From: Candidatus Bathyarchaeia archaeon
Lineage (GTDB): Archaea > Thermoproteota > Bathyarchaeia > Bathyarchaeales > DTEX01
Length of the DNA: 64,000 bases
Direction of reading: 5' to 3'
Assembly (NCBI GenBank): GCA_038882715.1
Contig: JAVZNR010000002.1
Location: forward strand, 85,093 to 149,092
In this document: positions 8,578 through 16,649 of the stretch, piece after piece
Numbering within the stretch: the stretch's first letter is position 1
How the letters are laid out: the number at the start of each line of letters is the position of its first letter
Position numbers and translations under genes: made by a program
The notes under the pieces: generated by a model
What the model saw: only the letters and a program-made list of their open reading frames with translations
What the model was told of the DNA's origin: nothing
Databases searched by the model: none

Positions 8578-9579
8578 TCATGTTTTCTTCCACTCTAAAA
8601 TTATTCCCAGAGTGGATTCCCTTGATTCAATGATCTTTCTGTACGCGTTTGCCGCCGCCTCAAACCGCACTTTCTCAGTAATTAGGTCTCGAACTTTTAG
8701 AAGCCCCCTGCTTAATAGTTTCAAACTTAGTTTTACATCATCTCTCTGCGTCCAGAACCTGCGGCTTGACTCATAGTATGGCCTAACATTGTTGTGGGCC
8801 CCTATTATCATGGCGCCTTTCCTATGAACCAAGCTATAAAAGTTGACTGTTGAAACGCCTCTTGGGCTGCCCAGAAGAACGACTCTTCCACGCGTTCCCA
8901 CAAGTTCAAGCGCTAGGGGAATTGCGTCCGGGTTACCTGTAGCCTCAATGACAACGTCGACACCCTTTCCCTCCGTGATTTTCGTCACCGCGTCCCTTAA
9001 GTCTACTTTGCTGGGATTCAATGTTTCGTCGGCGCCGCATTTCTTCGCCACATCCAACCTATAATCATAAACGTCGACGCCTATTACAGGTATCCCTCCG
9101 CTCAGCTTCGATAATTGTAGGGCTAAGTTGCCAACCAGCCCTTGACCTAGAACCAGAACAGATTCTCCGATCTCTATGTCCGCTTTTCTAATCCCTTGCA
9201 TCGCTATGGAAGCTAAAGCGAAGAATGACGCCTCGTCAAAGGATAGATTGCTAGGTATTTTCTCTATCTCTTTTTCTTCGGCGAGCACGTGGCTGGCATG
9301 AGGTTTCTGTGAAACCACTCTGTCGCCCACATTAAATGATGAAACGGCTTCACCTTTAGCGCACACTATTCCAGCATTCGAGTAGCCCGGATACATAGGG
9401 AACTTTGCAGGCGTATTCGGCAAAGCCATTAAAAACGCTGTCTCCGTGCCGGGACTAATTAACGTTGAAACGCTCTCTATAAGCACCTGTTTAGGACCGG
9501 GTTTATCCGGGATGAAATCTTCTACTTCAACTAAACCTATATCTTTGAAAACAATGCGTTTCCCCTTCAACATGGACAA
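8578..9579 (-). CDS. MDR-family dehydrogenase lacking catalytic zinc motif
   Basis: A roughly 333-residue medium-chain dehydrogenase/reductase. GroES-like N-terminal domain, then a Rossmann domain with VLGQGLVGNLALQLSK as the dinucleotide loop and GVDVYDYRLD after the second strand, where the acidic residue suggests NAD preference. The usual catalytic Cys segment is replaced by STLISPGTE and the GHE motif by YPGYSNAG, as in the bacteriochlorophyllide-dehydrogenase-like MDR branch, so classical zinc alcohol dehydrogenase chemistry is doubtful. TTG 9579 is preferred because GGAGGGA lies six bases upstream; ATG 9573 and TTG 9594 are alternatives. The substrate is unknown. Confidence 0.75.
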   Translation of the reverse strand: MSMLKGKRIVFKDIGLVEVEDFIPDKPGPKQVLIESVSTLISPGTETAFLMALPNTPAKFPMYPGYSNAGIVCAKGEAVSSFNVGDRVVSQKPHASHVLAEEKEIEKIPSNLSFDEASFFALASIAMQGIRKADIEIGESVLVLGQGLVGNLALQLSKLSGGIPVIGVDVYDYRLDVAKKCGADETLNPSKVDLRDAVTKITEGKGVDVVIEATGNPDAIPLALELVGTRGRVVLLGSPRGVSTVNFYSLVHRKGAMIIGAHNNVRPYYESSRRFWTQRDDVKLSLKLLSRGLLKVRDLITEKVRFEAAANAYRKIIESRESTLGIILEWKKT

Positions 9580-9698
9580 AACGGATCCCTCCAACTAATT
9601 GATGCTTCTATTTCCACATGGGCAGCTTAAACTTTAAAGCTTAATATCCTGAAATAATACTTTATACAGTTTTTAGAGTAAGGGTTGAGGTGCTGCTA

Positions 9699-11558
9699 AT
9701 GGTTGGAGGATACGCTGGTAAAATCGTGGAGGTTAATCTTTCTAACGGACGCGTTAAAGAGGAAAACTTGGATCTCTCGTTGGCTAGGAGATTAATTGGG
9801 TGTCTAGGAATATCCTCTAAGATTATGCTTGAGATGGTTGATAGAGATGTGGAGCCTTTAAGCCCGGAAAACAAGCTTATTTTCGCCACAGGGGTGCTAA
9901 CGGGGTCTAATGCGCCGGCTGCCTGCAAATCTATTATAGTTTCAAGGTCTCCTCTAACAAATATTTGGGGCGAATCCATTTTTTCAGCCAACAGCGGCAT
10001 CGAGCTTAAGCGTGCTGGGTACGATATGCTTCTGATGGATGGAAAAGCTGAGAAACCGGTCTATCTTTGGATACATGACGGCGGCGTTGAAATTAGGGAT
10101 GCCAGCGGCATTTGGGGCATGGACACGTTTACAGCATGCGAGTCCATAAAGAAGGATTTGGGTGAAAGAAAGGCGGCTGTAGCATCTATTGGGCCAGCTG
10201 GCGAGAGACTTGTTAGATTAGCCTCCATTATAAGCGATAACGGTAGGGCTGCTGGGAGATGCGGTTTAGGCGCAGTTATGGGTTCAAAGAACCTGAAAGC
10301 CATAGCGGTGCTGGGTTCACGGAGAATAGATGTTGCTAACCCTGAAGCGCTCGCTGGCCTAAGCAGAGAGATTGTGGAGATTGTGAAGGATAGGATGAAA
10401 GCTTTCACGGAATATGGAACATCGAGAGGCGTTGTAGCGTTCGAGGAGATGGGTAACCTGCCAATAAAGAATTGGACAATGGGGAGATTTCCCGGAGCTG
10501 AGAAAATCTCAGGCATGAAAATGGCTGAAACAATTCTATCTGATAGAAAGTCTTGTTTCTCCTGCCCCGTAGCCTGCGGGAGATACGTTAAGATAAGCGA
10601 GGGGCCCTATGCCCCGCTGGAGGGCTATGGCCCAGAATATGAAACTATCGCGGCTTTGGGCTCATTATGCATGAATGATAATCTAGAGGCAATAGCTAAG
10701 GCGAACGATCTATGTAACAGGTTTGGTTTAGACACAATATCGGTTGGAGCCACCATAGCCTTCGCGATGGAGTGCTATGAGAAGGGCATAGTGACGAAGG
10801 AAGACACTGGAGGAGTCGAGCTGAGGTGGGGTGACCCGGACGCCATAATTAAAATGGTTGTTCTCATCGGTAGGAGAGAAGGGTTCGGGGCAATATTAGG
10901 CGAGGGCGTTAAGAGGGCTGCTGAAATTATCGGGAAGGGCGCCGAGAGATACGCTATGCACGTTAAGGGCCTTGAAATACCCATGCATAATCCCTATAGG
11001 TTTAAGGAGATGGGGTTGCAGTACGCTGTATCGGAGAGGGGGGCTTGCCACTTGAGGGGGCTTTCAATGCTCCCATCCAGAGGGATTCTTCTTCCAGACA
11101 TCGGGTTTAACGAGAAGCTCGATGGATTCGCCATTGAGGGGAAAGCCCATGTGGTCAAGGTAATGCAGGATGTTTGCCGCGTTGTTGACGCTCTAGGAAT
11201 CTGCAAGTTCGTCTATCTATTCGGCGGCGTCCCCTTAAGGAAGATCGTGCAACTATACACTGCGGTAACCGGTTGGGAAACAACATTAGAGGATCTCTTG
11301 AGGGCTGGTGAGAGAATATGGATGCTCCAGAGACTGTTTAACGTTAGAATGGGAGTTAGCCGCAAAGACGACACCTTACCCAGAAGATTTCTAGAGGAAC
11401 CTATGGTTGATGGCGCAGCTAAAGGGCAAACTGTTAATTTAGAACCTATGCTCGAAGAATATTACGTTGAGCGCGGACTAGACTGCGAGGGAAGACCAAG
11501 AAGAGAGAAGCTGCTTGAGCTCGGATTAGACTTCACCGCCAAATATGTCGACTGGTGA
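9699..11558 (+). CDS. Aldehyde:ferredoxin oxidoreductase (tungsten AOR)
   Basis: About 619 residues, the usual size for AOR, which oxidises aldehydes to carboxylates with ferredoxin using bis-tungstopterin and one 4Fe-4S cluster. The start GGYAGKIVEVNLSNG is the family N-terminus. CFSCPVAC (around residue 286) gives three cluster cysteines as CxxCxxxC, and ALGICKF near the C-terminus gives the fourth. ATG 9699 is chosen because GAGGTG at 9687-9692 is correctly spaced; GTG 9690 in the same frame is possible. The stop overlaps the GTG start of a MoaD-like gene, so cofactor sulfur carrier and enzyme are co-made. A second AOR/MoaD pair is at the right edge. The aldehyde substrate is unknown. Confidence 0.9.
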   Translation: MVGGYAGKIVEVNLSNGRVKEENLDLSLARRLIGCLGISSKIMLEMVDRDVEPLSPENKLIFATGVLTGSNAPAACKSIIVSRSPLTNIWGESIFSANSGIELKRAGYDMLLMDGKAEKPVYLWIHDGGVEIRDASGIWGMDTFTACESIKKDLGERKAAVASIGPAGERLVRLASIISDNGRAAGRCGLGAVMGSKNLKAIAVLGSRRIDVANPEALAGLSREIVEIVKDRMKAFTEYGTSRGVVAFEEMGNLPIKNWTMGRFPGAEKISGMKMAETILSDRKSCFSCPVACGRYVKISEGPYAPLEGYGPEYETIAALGSLCMNDNLEAIAKANDLCNRFGLDTISVGATIAFAMECYEKGIVTKEDTGGVELRWGDPDAIIKMVVLIGRREGFGAILGEGVKRAAEIIGKGAERYAMHVKGLEIPMHNPYRFKEMGLQYAVSERGACHLRGLSMLPSRGILLPDIGFNEKLDGFAIEGKAHVVKVMQDVCRVVDALGICKFVYLFGGVPLRKIVQLYTAVTGWETTLEDLLRAGERIWMLQRLFNVRMGVSRKDDTLPRRFLEEPMVDGAAKGQTVNLEPMLEEYYVERGLDCEGRPRREKLLELGLDFTAKYVDW

Positions 11559-11836
11559 ATAAGGCAGTGGTAAGAGTCAAGATTATACTGTTAGACGAGA
11601 ATTTAAGGAAAAGTATCGCTGAAAAAGAAATAGTTTTTGAGCTTCCGGAAGGATCCACCATTAGAGAACTGCTGAAGAAAGCTATGGAGCGGTACGGCGA
11701 AGCATTTGTAAAGGCGTTGAGGCCGGAGGTGTCCATAATGTTGAACGGGCAAAACATAGAGTTTCTAGGAGGGTTTAACGCGAAGCTCGCGGATGGGGAT
11801 CGGGTTGCCATAGTACCTATTGTGGCTGGCGGATGA
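11555..11836 (+). CDS. MoaD/ThiS-like sulfur carrier for AOR
   Basis: A 93-residue ubiquitin-fold protein ending exactly in VAGG, the Gly-Gly tail that is adenylated and thiocarboxylated before sulfur transfer to molybdopterin/tungstopterin. GSTIRELLKKAMERYG and LADGDRVAIVPIVAGG are typical of MoaD. Its GTG start overlaps the AOR stop codon by four bases (GTGA), strong evidence for coupling. AOR-linked MoaD copies are common in archaea and presumably serve the W-pterin of the adjacent enzyme. Its counterpart at 62594-62917 differs by carrying residues after the Gly-Gly. Confidence 0.85.
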   Translation: MNKAVVRVKIILLDENLRKSIAEKEIVFELPEGSTIRELLKKAMERYGEAFVKALRPEVSIMLNGQNIEFLGGFNAKLADGDRVAIVPIVAGG

Positions 11837-11847
11837 CGGAGAAAGAA

Positions 11848-11881
11848 TTTTATATATCCTTTCTCTCTCATAACATGAGAG
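11848..11881 (+). promoter_or_regulatory. TATA box and 7-bp inverted repeat before the aldolase gene
   Basis: TTTTATATAT at 11848-11857 is a strong archaeal TATA element, preceded by purines (GAAAGAA) where BRE is expected. Eight bases after it lies CTCTCAT-AAC-ATGAGAG (11865-11881), two perfect 7-base arms around a 3-base centre, covering the predicted start site. This is the position of a repressor operator for the 11908 aldolase gene. Confidence 0.55.
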
Positions 11882-11907
11882 CAATAGTCTGATTGTGGTG
11901 ATGGTTA

Positions 11908-12897
11908 ATGCCCCTTGTTAATGAGAAGGATCTGCTTCTACCAGCGTTGGAGGAAGGAAGGGCTGTAGGAGCCTTCAATGCCAACAACATGGAGATGGTT
12001 CAAGCATTTATATGGGCTGCTGAAGAGGTAAGTAAAGAGCTGGGTGAACCAGTAGACTTAATAATTCAGGTTAGCCCAGGAGCCGCCAAATACGCAGGCT
12101 GGTCTATGGCTGCTGGAATGGTTAAAATAGCTGCCGCCGAAACGGATATTCGAGTTGCATTAAACCTTGATCACGCAACCGAGATCAGCCATGTGAAAAA
12201 AGCTCTTGAAACCGGTTTCACAGCGGTTCTCATCGATGGGTCCTCGCTGCCGCTGGAAGAGAATATTCGTTTAACACGTCAGGTCGTTGAAATGTGCCAC
12301 GCTAGAGGCGTACCGGTTGAGGCTGAATTGGGTAAGATACCTAGAATCGAAGACTACTTCTCTAAGGGAGATATCGCCTATTTAAGGAGCTTGCCGCCAG
12401 CTGAAGCTGTAAAGATTATACGTGAAAAAGCCGGTAAATCTGTTGAGGAACTTATGGCTAAGCCTGAAGACGTCGAATACTTCGTTAAGAAGACTGGATG
12501 CGATTTTCTCGCCGCAGCGTTTGGCTCGATACATGGCATATGGGACGATATATGGCCTATAAGGGTAGATAGGCTAATAGCTATTCAAGAAAGGATGCGT
12601 ATACCATTGGTTTCACATGGCTCATCCGGCATCCTAATGACGCCAAAAGACGCTGAGAGAAAAGGAATAAAGCTGCTTAAGGGTGAAGGAACCCTACTAG
12701 ACGCCATTAAAACCGGCGGGGTGACAAAGGTTAATGTCGCAACAGCCTTATCCATAGCTTTCATAGAGGGCTTCATAGAGGCCTATAAGGCTAATCCAAG
12801 CGAAAAAGACTTCCGGAATTTCGGCGACGCTGCCCGCAGGAGAGTTAAGGAGAAAGTTAAAGAGTACATGCGGCTCTTCGCCGGAAAAGTAGAGTAA
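11908..12897 (+). CDS. Class II (metal) fructose/tagatose-bisphosphate aldolase-like
   Basis: A 329-residue class II aldolase barrel. VGAFNANNMEMVQA near residue 20 is the family N-terminus. NLDHA at 86-90 contains the catalytic Asp88 and zinc ligand His89. EAELG near 138 and FGSIHGIW near 205 supply further metal ligands, and SHGSSGI binds phosphate. These enzymes split ketose 1,6-bisphosphates into dihydroxyacetone phosphate and an aldehyde in glycolysis or hexitol breakdown. Archaea generally use other aldolases for the central pathway, so a catabolic or KbaY/GatY-like role is possible. It has its own promoter with an inverted-repeat operator and precedes a sugar isomerase-like gene. Confidence 0.8.
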   Translation: MPLVNEKDLLLPALEEGRAVGAFNANNMEMVQAFIWAAEEVSKELGEPVDLIIQVSPGAAKYAGWSMAAGMVKIAAAETDIRVALNLDHATEISHVKKALETGFTAVLIDGSSLPLEENIRLTRQVVEMCHARGVPVEAELGKIPRIEDYFSKGDIAYLRSLPPAEAVKIIREKAGKSVEELMAKPEDVEYFVKKTGCDFLAAAFGSIHGIWDDIWPIRVDRLIAIQERMRIPLVSHGSSGILMTPKDAERKGIKLLKGEGTLLDAIKTGGVTKVNVATALSIAFIEGFIEAYKANPSEKDFRNFGDAARRRVKEKVKEYMRLFAGKVE

Positions 12898-13012
12898 AGG
12901 ATACCTCCTGAAAAATTTCCTTCAATAACAAAATTTTTCATTTTGAATTGATTTCGGGATGGAATGGATAGAGATCTATACATAAATGGTTTTTAGAGGG
13001 TTACGAAGCAAT

Positions 13013-13876
13013 ATGTTTAAAATATCGGTCATATCGGATGAGGTATCTCAGGATCTTAGGCGCGTAGCCGCTTTCGCAAAAAGATTTAATCTTGATGGCG
13101 TTGAAATTAGGAGCGTCTGGGGAAAGGGGCCGCATCTCCTCCTTCGGGAGGCAGATGAAATCAAGAGAATTTTATCTGAATATGGGTTAAAAGTTAGCGC
13201 GATAGCTTCACCTTTCTTTAAGGCGGATATCGACAGTGAAAGCGAGTATAAAGAACATCTAGATATATTAAGAAGATGCATTGAATTAGCGATTAAGCTG
13301 GACGCTAAGATAATTAGGGGGTTCACGTTTTGGAGAAAGGGCAATATGGAAGACTACATTGACCGGATACTGGAAAAGTACCGGAGACCCCTAGAGATCT
13401 TAGAGAGCGAGGACGTAATTTTAGGCGTTGAAAATGAGCCTTCAACATTTGCTGGAAATGGGAGGGAGCTCGCCCTATTTCTCTCCAAAATTAATTCAAA
13501 GAAGGTTGGGGCTGTGTGGGATCCGGGAAACGACATTTTCGACCCATCGGGCGAAGTGCCTTATCCCGACGGTTACAGGTACGTTAAGGGCTGGATTGTC
13601 CACGTGCATGTTAAGGATGGCGTTAGGATGGGGAGTGAGGGAAAACCTGAAGTTACAGCCTTCGGTGAGGGCGAAGTAGCCTTTAGGGAGCAGTTTAGAG
13701 CCCTGAGAGACGACAAATATGGCGGATATATTTCGCTGGAAACGCATTGGAGGCCTAAAAGAAAGATTCCAGAAGATATTTTAATGAAGCCGGGTGGAGA
13801 TGAATTCTCCTATGCTGGTGAGGAGGCGTCAGAAATATGTATAAGGAACCTTCTTCAAATGCTGAATACTCTATGA
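13013..13876 (+). CDS. Sugar phosphate isomerase/epimerase (AP endonuclease 2-like barrel)
   Basis: About 287 residues of the xylose-isomerase-like TIM barrel. FKISVISDEVSQDL, NLDGVEIRS, a Glu in GVENEPSTF, the Asp/His region VWDPGNDIF and VHVHVKDG, and a final Glu in ISLETHW form the usual metal-binding set. Such proteins isomerise or epimerise keto-sugars or act on inositol-like compounds. The ORF opens at ATG 12986, but CTATACATA at about 12976-12984 looks like a TATA box whose start point would fall after that ATG. ATG 13013, which directly precedes the conserved FKISVIS, is therefore chosen and is nearly leaderless. It may work with the aldolase upstream. Confidence 0.75.
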   Translation: MFKISVISDEVSQDLRRVAAFAKRFNLDGVEIRSVWGKGPHLLLREADEIKRILSEYGLKVSAIASPFFKADIDSESEYKEHLDILRRCIELAIKLDAKIIRGFTFWRKGNMEDYIDRILEKYRRPLEILESEDVILGVENEPSTFAGNGRELALFLSKINSKKVGAVWDPGNDIFDPSGEVPYPDGYRYVKGWIVHVHVKDGVRMGSEGKPEVTAFGEGEVAFREQFRALRDDKYGGYISLETHWRPKRKIPEDILMKPGGDEFSYAGEEASEICIRNLLQMLNTL

Positions 13877-13900
13877 AAGGCCTGCAAGAATTATATTTCG

Positions 13901-15241
13901 TCAATTCTTCAATATTTCCTGAATTTTCAAACGCCACTTCGACATCTCGTTAGGCGACTGCGGGTAATCTTCATAGGCTTTTTTAACGGCCTTAGATTTT
14001 CTAGCCATCGCATACAGTTTTCTTAGGAAAGATACTCTTCCAAGCCCTATGAAAACTCTCCTCGTCGCATCGGTTATGTTTAAACGCACGTCCCCCTCTA
14101 ACCCAGCCTTCAAGACGTCCTCCTCTTTTATCAGCCTATACTTCATCCCGTAATTAATATCCTCGTTCGTCAGGTTTTGCAGGAAAACACGGAAGACATC
14201 TAATCCCGCCTGCTTTGCGCCGTAAGTCTTCATGTAACGTACATTTATCGGCCATAAATTCTCTATGCTAGGCTCACCCTTCTCCAGCGCCTCGGAGATA
14301 ACCTCTCCGGATATTTTACCAGCCATCATTGACGGGCCCATGCCTCCCCCGTGAATCGGGTTTACATGGCATGCCGCGTCGCCTATAACAACTATGCCGT
14401 TGCTGACGAACGAGTCTAGCGGGCGTCTCGTCGGGACAATGCCGCCCCCGCCGTGAATAAGCCTTGAACCTTCGAAAATCTGCTTGCTTAAAACAAACTT
14501 GTATAGCTGGTCTCTTGGGTTTGGAAAGCTGCCGATGGCGGCTACGCCTAACCCAACGTTGACGCTGCTTCCCCTCTTGGGGAAAACCCAGTAGTATCCG
14601 CCCGGCGCAGCCTCCAAGTCTAGGTATATTTGGCAGAACTCAGGCTCCTCTATTTCAGTCTCTAAGACGCGTATCTCCCTATAGCATAAAACCTCATCTT
14701 TCCTATCTATTGTTGTATCTATCCCCATCTCAGGCGGGAGTCTTCTTCGTAGTACAGCGGCGTAGCCGCTTGCGTCTATCATAGCTCTCCCCTTAATCTC
14801 CATCTTTAAATTTGTTCTCAGATCTTTAACGATTACTCCCCTGACGAAGCCGCCTTCTATGATTGGTTCAAGGGCTTGTGTTGAATCCAGAAGCGAAGCC
14901 CCAGAGTCCATGGCTTCCTTAAGCAACCTTTGTCCAAAGGCCCGCCTATTCACTATAAAGCCGTGGAGACCTTCTCCGACAAGCCGAAAGACCGTCTCAA
15001 GGTTCGGCGAGTAAACTTTTATGCCCATTATGGTTCTCTCGAGCTCCTCTCCGCTTGGATATCTTAAGCCTAGATTATCGAAGTGATGTTTTCCTATGGC
15101 GTCGCCGCATACTTTGTCGCCGATAGATCCAGCATCCTTATAGTCGATTAGGCAAACCGATAAACCGGTTTTTGCGGCGGTTCTAGCAGCCATACAGCCA
15201 GCGGTTCCAGCGCCGACAATAACGACATCAAATTTCTCCAT
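13901..15241 (-). CDS. Geranylgeranyl reductase family flavoprotein
   Basis: A 446-residue FAD enzyme. VVIVGAGTAGCMAARTAA at the N-terminus is the FAD dinucleotide loop; VCGDAIGKHHF is a family segment; APGGYYWVFPKRG matches the PxxYxWxFP-like substrate motif; and VVIGDAACHVNPIHGGGMG binds FAD ribityl/phosphate. Archaeal members hydrogenate geranylgeranyl chains of membrane lipids (digeranylgeranylglycerophospholipid reductase) or of quinones. The protein sits at the inner membrane face. It lies 82 bases downstream of a same-strand HTH regulator and might be cotranscribed with it. The exact lipid substrate is not certain from sequence because archaea carry several paralogs. Confidence 0.85.
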   Translation of the reverse strand: MEKFDVVIVGAGTAGCMAARTAAKTGLSVCLIDYKDAGSIGDKVCGDAIGKHHFDNLGLRYPSGEELERTIMGIKVYSPNLETVFRLVGEGLHGFIVNRRAFGQRLLKEAMDSGASLLDSTQALEPIIEGGFVRGVIVKDLRTNLKMEIKGRAMIDASGYAAVLRRRLPPEMGIDTTIDRKDEVLCYREIRVLETEIEEPEFCQIYLDLEAAPGGYYWVFPKRGSSVNVGLGVAAIGSFPNPRDQLYKFVLSKQIFEGSRLIHGGGGIVPTRRPLDSFVSNGIVVIGDAACHVNPIHGGGMGPSMMAGKISGEVISEALEKGEPSIENLWPINVRYMKTYGAKQAGLDVFRVFLQNLTNEDINYGMKYRLIKEEDVLKAGLEGDVRLNITDATRRVFIGLGRVSFLRKLYAMARKSKAVKKAYEDYPQSPNEMSKWRLKIQEILKN

Positions 15242-15323
15242 GATAGCCGCGCCTCTCCTTAAATATGCACATCTATAGCCGGATTGGAATTAAACTTTTA
15301 CGGGAAACAATCCGGGCTTCACT

Positions 15324-15797
15324 CTACGGCCCCATCTCCTCCTTAAATATCTCCAGCAGCCTCTCCTTATCGATTCCAAGTTTACTTGCAAGCTCCTTTA
15401 TCCACTTCACATATGATCTGAAGACGTTGCATGCGATCTCAACTTTATCTTTTGTTGAAAGGTTCTCCTCCTCAACTAGAAGAAGCGCAAACCATCTGCC
15501 CAGATCTGTGAGCGTGTATGCCTTAAGCCAAACCGCCCTTCCAGAAGACTCGGTTTTCTCCATATGCTCGCCCAGTATGCCAAGATCCACAAGGGCCTTC
15601 AAATGCTCTATAATTGTTTTATTAGAGTAGCCTAAATCCTCAATCAAATCTCTCTGATAAATCTTCTCAGAGAAACCTCTCCTCAAAGCAAACTTCAGAA
15701 TGTCAACCGGAACGGAGGAGCCGAAAACCGCCCTCAAAACCTCATACTTGCTACCTTTGGGTAGGAAAATTACATATGGATAAACTCTTCTATCCAT
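15324..15797 (-). CDS. Winged-helix transcriptional regulator
   Basis: A 157-residue DNA-binding protein. SVPVDILKFALRRGFSEKIYQRDLIEDLGYSNKTIIEHLKALVDLGIL is a helix-turn-helix with wing, and the C-terminal third is helical, probably for dimerisation. The frame extends upstream to 15956, but that stretch is AT-rich noncoding-like DNA holding the divergent promoter. ATG 15797, preceded by a TATA-like CTATTTATC (minus strand, near 15830), gives a near-leaderless start. It is divergent from the ECF-type membrane protein gene and upstream of geranylgeranyl reductase, so it probably controls one of these and itself. The palindromes in the shared upstream region are candidate binding sites. Confidence 0.75.
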   Translation of the reverse strand: MDRRVYPYVIFLPKGSKYEVLRAVFGSSVPVDILKFALRRGFSEKIYQRDLIEDLGYSNKTIIEHLKALVDLGILGEHMEKTESSGRAVWLKAYTLTDLGRWFALLLVEEENLSTKDKVEIACNVFRSYVKWIKELASKLGIDKERLLEIFKEEMGP

Positions 15798-15847
15798 ATT
15801 TCCGCCAAAAATCTTCTTCGGCGAAACAAGATAAATAGTTTTATGTT

Positions 15848-15861
15848 GCTGAGCGCTCAGC
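15848..15861. promoter_or_regulatory. 14-bp perfect palindrome between divergent promoters
   Basis: GCTGAGCGCTCAGC reads the same on both strands. It sits between the minus-strand TATA-like element of the regulator (near 15830) and the plus-strand TATA-like AT run (15874-15886) of the membrane protein gene. Its GC content contrasts with the AT-rich surroundings. The location fits an operator controlling both promoters, perhaps bound by the adjacent regulator. Confidence 0.5.
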
Positions 15862-15895
15862 TCGACCGAAAACTTAATATATTTTATGAAATAAG

Positions 15896-15926
15896 TTACA
15901 CAAAAATGTAAAAAATTACACAAAAA
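15896..15926 (+). promoter_or_regulatory. Two phased TTACACAAAAA repeats at a start site
   Basis: TTACACAAAAA occurs at 15896-15906 and again at 15916-15926, exactly 20 bases apart (two helical turns). The intervening TGTAA (15907-15911) also makes inverted pairs with both TTACA units. The block follows the TATA-like run at 15874-15886 and covers the predicted transcription start of the 15930 gene, as a repressor site would. Confidence 0.5.
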
Positions 15927-15929
15927 GTG

Positions 15930-16649
15930 ATGGATATGAAGATTACAAGCGTCCAAGCGTCGTTGACGGCGATATTTGCGGCTCTACAGGCGATTTTAAC
16001 AATATTCCCGCTAGGCATAACTATTGGCGTTGCCGGCACGATAACTTTGGGCGCTGCGGGCGGCCCCCTAATAGGCATTTTGCTCGGCCCATACCTCGGA
16101 GGATCAGCCGCCCTAATAGGCTCTCTAGTAGGGTGCTTCATTAACCCTTCAGGCGCCATTTTTGGATTTTTAACCATTATACCGCCGTTTCTAGGTGCTG
16201 TGGGAGCCGGCTGCGTTAGGTTTAACAGAGGATATATTGCAGGCGCAATTATCCTCGCATCGCTTATGGTCTTTTACGCGCATCCTTATGGGCAGCAAGC
16301 CTATATTTACCCGTGGCTTCACGTAGTCGCCATGATAATAGCTTTCTCGCCACTAGCTGTTATGGCTAGCTCATCTTTCGCTTCTCTGAGTTTCTCTAGA
16401 ACTTTATTTGGCGTAACCATGGCGTCTTTTGTGGGCGTTATGTCAGATCATATCGCTGGAAGCGCAATAGCCATATGGTACTTCAATCTACCCCCCGCGA
16501 TATGGTATTCGGCGATGCCAGTTTATCCGATAGAGAGAATCATAGCGATGATAATAGCCGCAATCATAGCCGCCCCAATCTACCAGAGACTTAGGAAAGC
16601 TGGTCTCCTATATGGAGTAGCGCACCAACAGTCAAGTGATGAAAAATGA
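15930..16649 (+). CDS. ECF-type substrate-binding (S component) membrane protein
   Basis: A 239-residue hydrophobic protein with about six membrane spans. SVQASLTAIFAALQAIL at the N-terminus, then a glycine-rich GAAGGPLIGILLGPYLGGSAALIGSLVG, are typical of ECF transporter S components of the BioY/ThiW/PanT-like fold, which capture a vitamin or precursor and dock onto EcfT-EcfA1-EcfA2. A complete EcfA1-A2-T set is at 32157-34616 without an S gene beside it. The stop overlaps the ATG of a CitG-like gene (ATGA). The ligand is unknown; the CitG link hints at a coenzyme-A or pantothenate precursor, but that is only a guess. GTG 15927 is an alternative start. Confidence 0.6.
   Translation: MDMKITSVQASLTAIFAALQAILTIFPLGITIGVAGTITLGAAGGPLIGILLGPYLGGSAALIGSLVGCFINPSGAIFGFLTIIPPFLGAVGAGCVRFNRGYIAGAIILASLMVFYAHPYGQQAYIYPWLHVVAMIIAFSPLAVMASSSFASLSFSRTLFGVTMASFVGVMSDHIAGSAIAIWYFNLPPAIWYSAMPVYPIERIIAMIIAAIIAAPIYQRLRKAGLLYGVAHQQSSDEK

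Noticed and set aside
10061-10516. Long minus-strand frame opposite the AOR gene
   Set aside because: Shadow of the GC-biased codon pattern of AOR; no ribosome site or family signature.
15798-15956. N-terminal extension of the winged-helix regulator
   Set aside because: Cys/His/Phe-rich translation of AT-rich DNA that holds the divergent TATA elements and operator-like repeats; ATG 15797 is the reasonable start.
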